Origin: Martensiomyces pterosporus
Lineage: Eukaryota; Kickxellomycota; Kickxellomycetes; Kickxellales; Kickxellaceae
Assembly (NCBI GenBank): GCA_025201845.1
Contig: MU603941.1
Location: 20,312 to 84,311 of the forward strand
Reading direction: 5' to 3'
Length of the DNA stretch: 64,000 bases
The notes under the pieces are model-generated. The model was not told the DNA's origin. It made no database searches and saw only the letters and a program-made list of their open reading frames with translations. Below are positions 63,243 through 64,000 of the stretch, in pieces. The position numbers were made by a program, and so were the translations under genes. Every line of letters starts with the position of its first letter. Within the stretch, counting starts at the first letter, position 1.

Positions 63243-64000
63243 ATGCCGCCAAAGTTCCAGCTTGACGAGGACGACGACGCAGCCCACACGTCAGCCGTGT
63301 TTGTCAAAGCGCCCGAGCACGCCTACGAGGCTGTATACTCGCCAGCCCGGCGGTACCTAAGGCAGATAGTCACGAAGGAGGTCGAGCGGGAGATGCCGGT
63401 GCTTGTAGCGATCCAAGAGAGATACCGCACGCCGGGTCTGGACATGCTGTTTGTGCTGACAGGGATGCTGGGCAACCATACATTCTTCTTCCTCGCCCTC
63501 CCGTTCCTGCACATCTTTGGCCTGGGCCAGTTTGCGCGCGGATTGACCAACGTCGTTCTGTGGTCGGTGTACTTTAGCGGCGCTGCCAAGGACTACATTA
63601 GTGCGCCAAGGCCCAAAAGCCCGCCCGTCACGCAGATCACAAGGAGCCCTGCACACACGCTCGAATACGGGTTTCCGTCGTCGCACACGACGTACGTCGT
63701 AGGCACGATTCTCTACATAACATACTATATGCTGGCCGTATGGGATGTGTCGGTTGTGCTGGCGTGCGTGCTCTGGACAGCTGGCGCCGTTATCGTTGCT
63801 GGGAGGATATACTGTGGCCTTCACTCGTTTATTGATGTCGCTGGCGGCATGGCCATTGGAGCTGCTCAGGCATGGGCGTTTGTGTGCCTACATGAGTGGT
63901 TCGATGCTCTGATGCTGTCGACGGCCGGCCCGTTGTATATGGCTGCAATCCTGTACCTGGCGCTGACGACTATCCCGAGATCACTTGATTTATGCCCCTG
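63243..64000 (+). CDS. LCB3: Sphingoid-base-1-phosphate phosphatase (LCB3/YSR3-like), 3' truncated by window end
   Basis: The first 252 residues of a membrane phosphatase; the gene continues past 64000. The ATG at 63243 gives MPPKFQLDEDDD, followed by the first conserved segment (RYRTPGLDMLFVLTGMLGNH). The three PAP2 phosphatase motifs are present: K116 with SAPRP, SSHT with H148, and GRIYCGLHSFID with R188, H194 and D198. The KSPP after motif 1 is typical of the sphingoid-base phosphatase subgroup. Several hydrophobic stretches (FFFLALPFLHIFGLG; VVLACVLWTAGAVIVAG) fit ER membrane spans. It dephosphorylates dihydrosphingosine/phytosphingosine 1-phosphate in sphingolipid metabolism. Confidence 0.93.
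   Translation, partial: MPPKFQLDEDDDAAHTSAVFVKAPEHAYEAVYSPARRYLRQIVTKEVEREMPVLVAIQERYRTPGLDMLFVLTGMLGNHTFFFLALPFLHIFGLGQFARGLTNVVLWSVYFSGAAKDYISAPRPKSPPVTQITRSPAHTLEYGFPSSHTTYVVGTILYITYYMLAVWDVSVVLACVLWTAGAVIVAGRIYCGLHSFIDVAGGMAIGAAQAWAFVCLHEWFDALMLSTAGPLYMAAILYLALTTIPRSLDLCP

Overview
The window is nuclear DNA of a fungus. Genes are eukaryotic, mostly intronless or with few introns of about 100 bp (GTAAGT/GTAAGC donors, TAG/CAG acceptors, CTRAC-like branch points), and spacers are GC-rich with TATA boxes and CT-rich leaders. The gene set (BRO1, NOT2, a Brc1/Rtt107-type BRCT protein, PHO85-type CDK, SPO7, LCB3, UBA4, HOM2, PGI1, FKBP12, RPS20) is typical of fungi. A kaptin-like gene, a TAF14/AF9-like YEATS protein with a very long linker and an RF2-type release factor do not look like standard Dikarya. 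I infer an early-diverging lineage, possibly Kickxellomycotina (Coemansia-like); that placement is a low-confidence guess.

Layout. 1-20 kb: a secreted CAP protein, arrestin-like gene 1, an orphan coiled-coil protein, a three-exon YEATS-ET protein, arrestin-like gene 2, a small secreted orphan, and a divergent HSF-domain gene that has tandem TTCnnGAA sites and a TATA box beyond its 3' end, pointing antisense into it. 18-31 kb: an RF2-type organellar release factor beside mitoribosomal protein uL29m, then PGI1, a long BRO1 and NOT2 on the minus strand. 31-46 kb: the six-BRCT protein, an F-box protein, kaptin, the CDK, arrestin-like gene 3 and ketopantoate reductase. 46-54 kb: RPS20, sulfite oxidase with a possible peroxisomal signal, aspartate-semialdehyde dehydrogenase, a 74-residue zinc-finger protein, UBA4/MOCS3 and arrestin-like gene 4. 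55-64 kb: a Zn2Cys6 regulator, FKBP12, SPO7, a NOL11-like t-UTP and the 5' part of a sphingoid-base-phosphate phosphatase.

How they fit together. No biosynthetic cluster, mobile element, CRISPR array, rRNA or tRNA gene was found. The clearest local structure is a family of four diverged arrestin-like paralogues spread over 51 kb. Two small functional neighbourhoods stand out: mitochondrial translation (release factor plus uL29m) and sulfur/molybdenum-cofactor metabolism (sulfite oxidase, HOM2, UBA4). Several genes touch TOR and endosomal biology (kaptin, FKBP12, arrestins, BRO1), which may be coincidence. Three genes appear to start in a coding exon of only 8-16 nt, so start-codon annotation by ORF alone fails here. 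Introns, starts and exon joins were worked out by eye from splice signals and family alignment.
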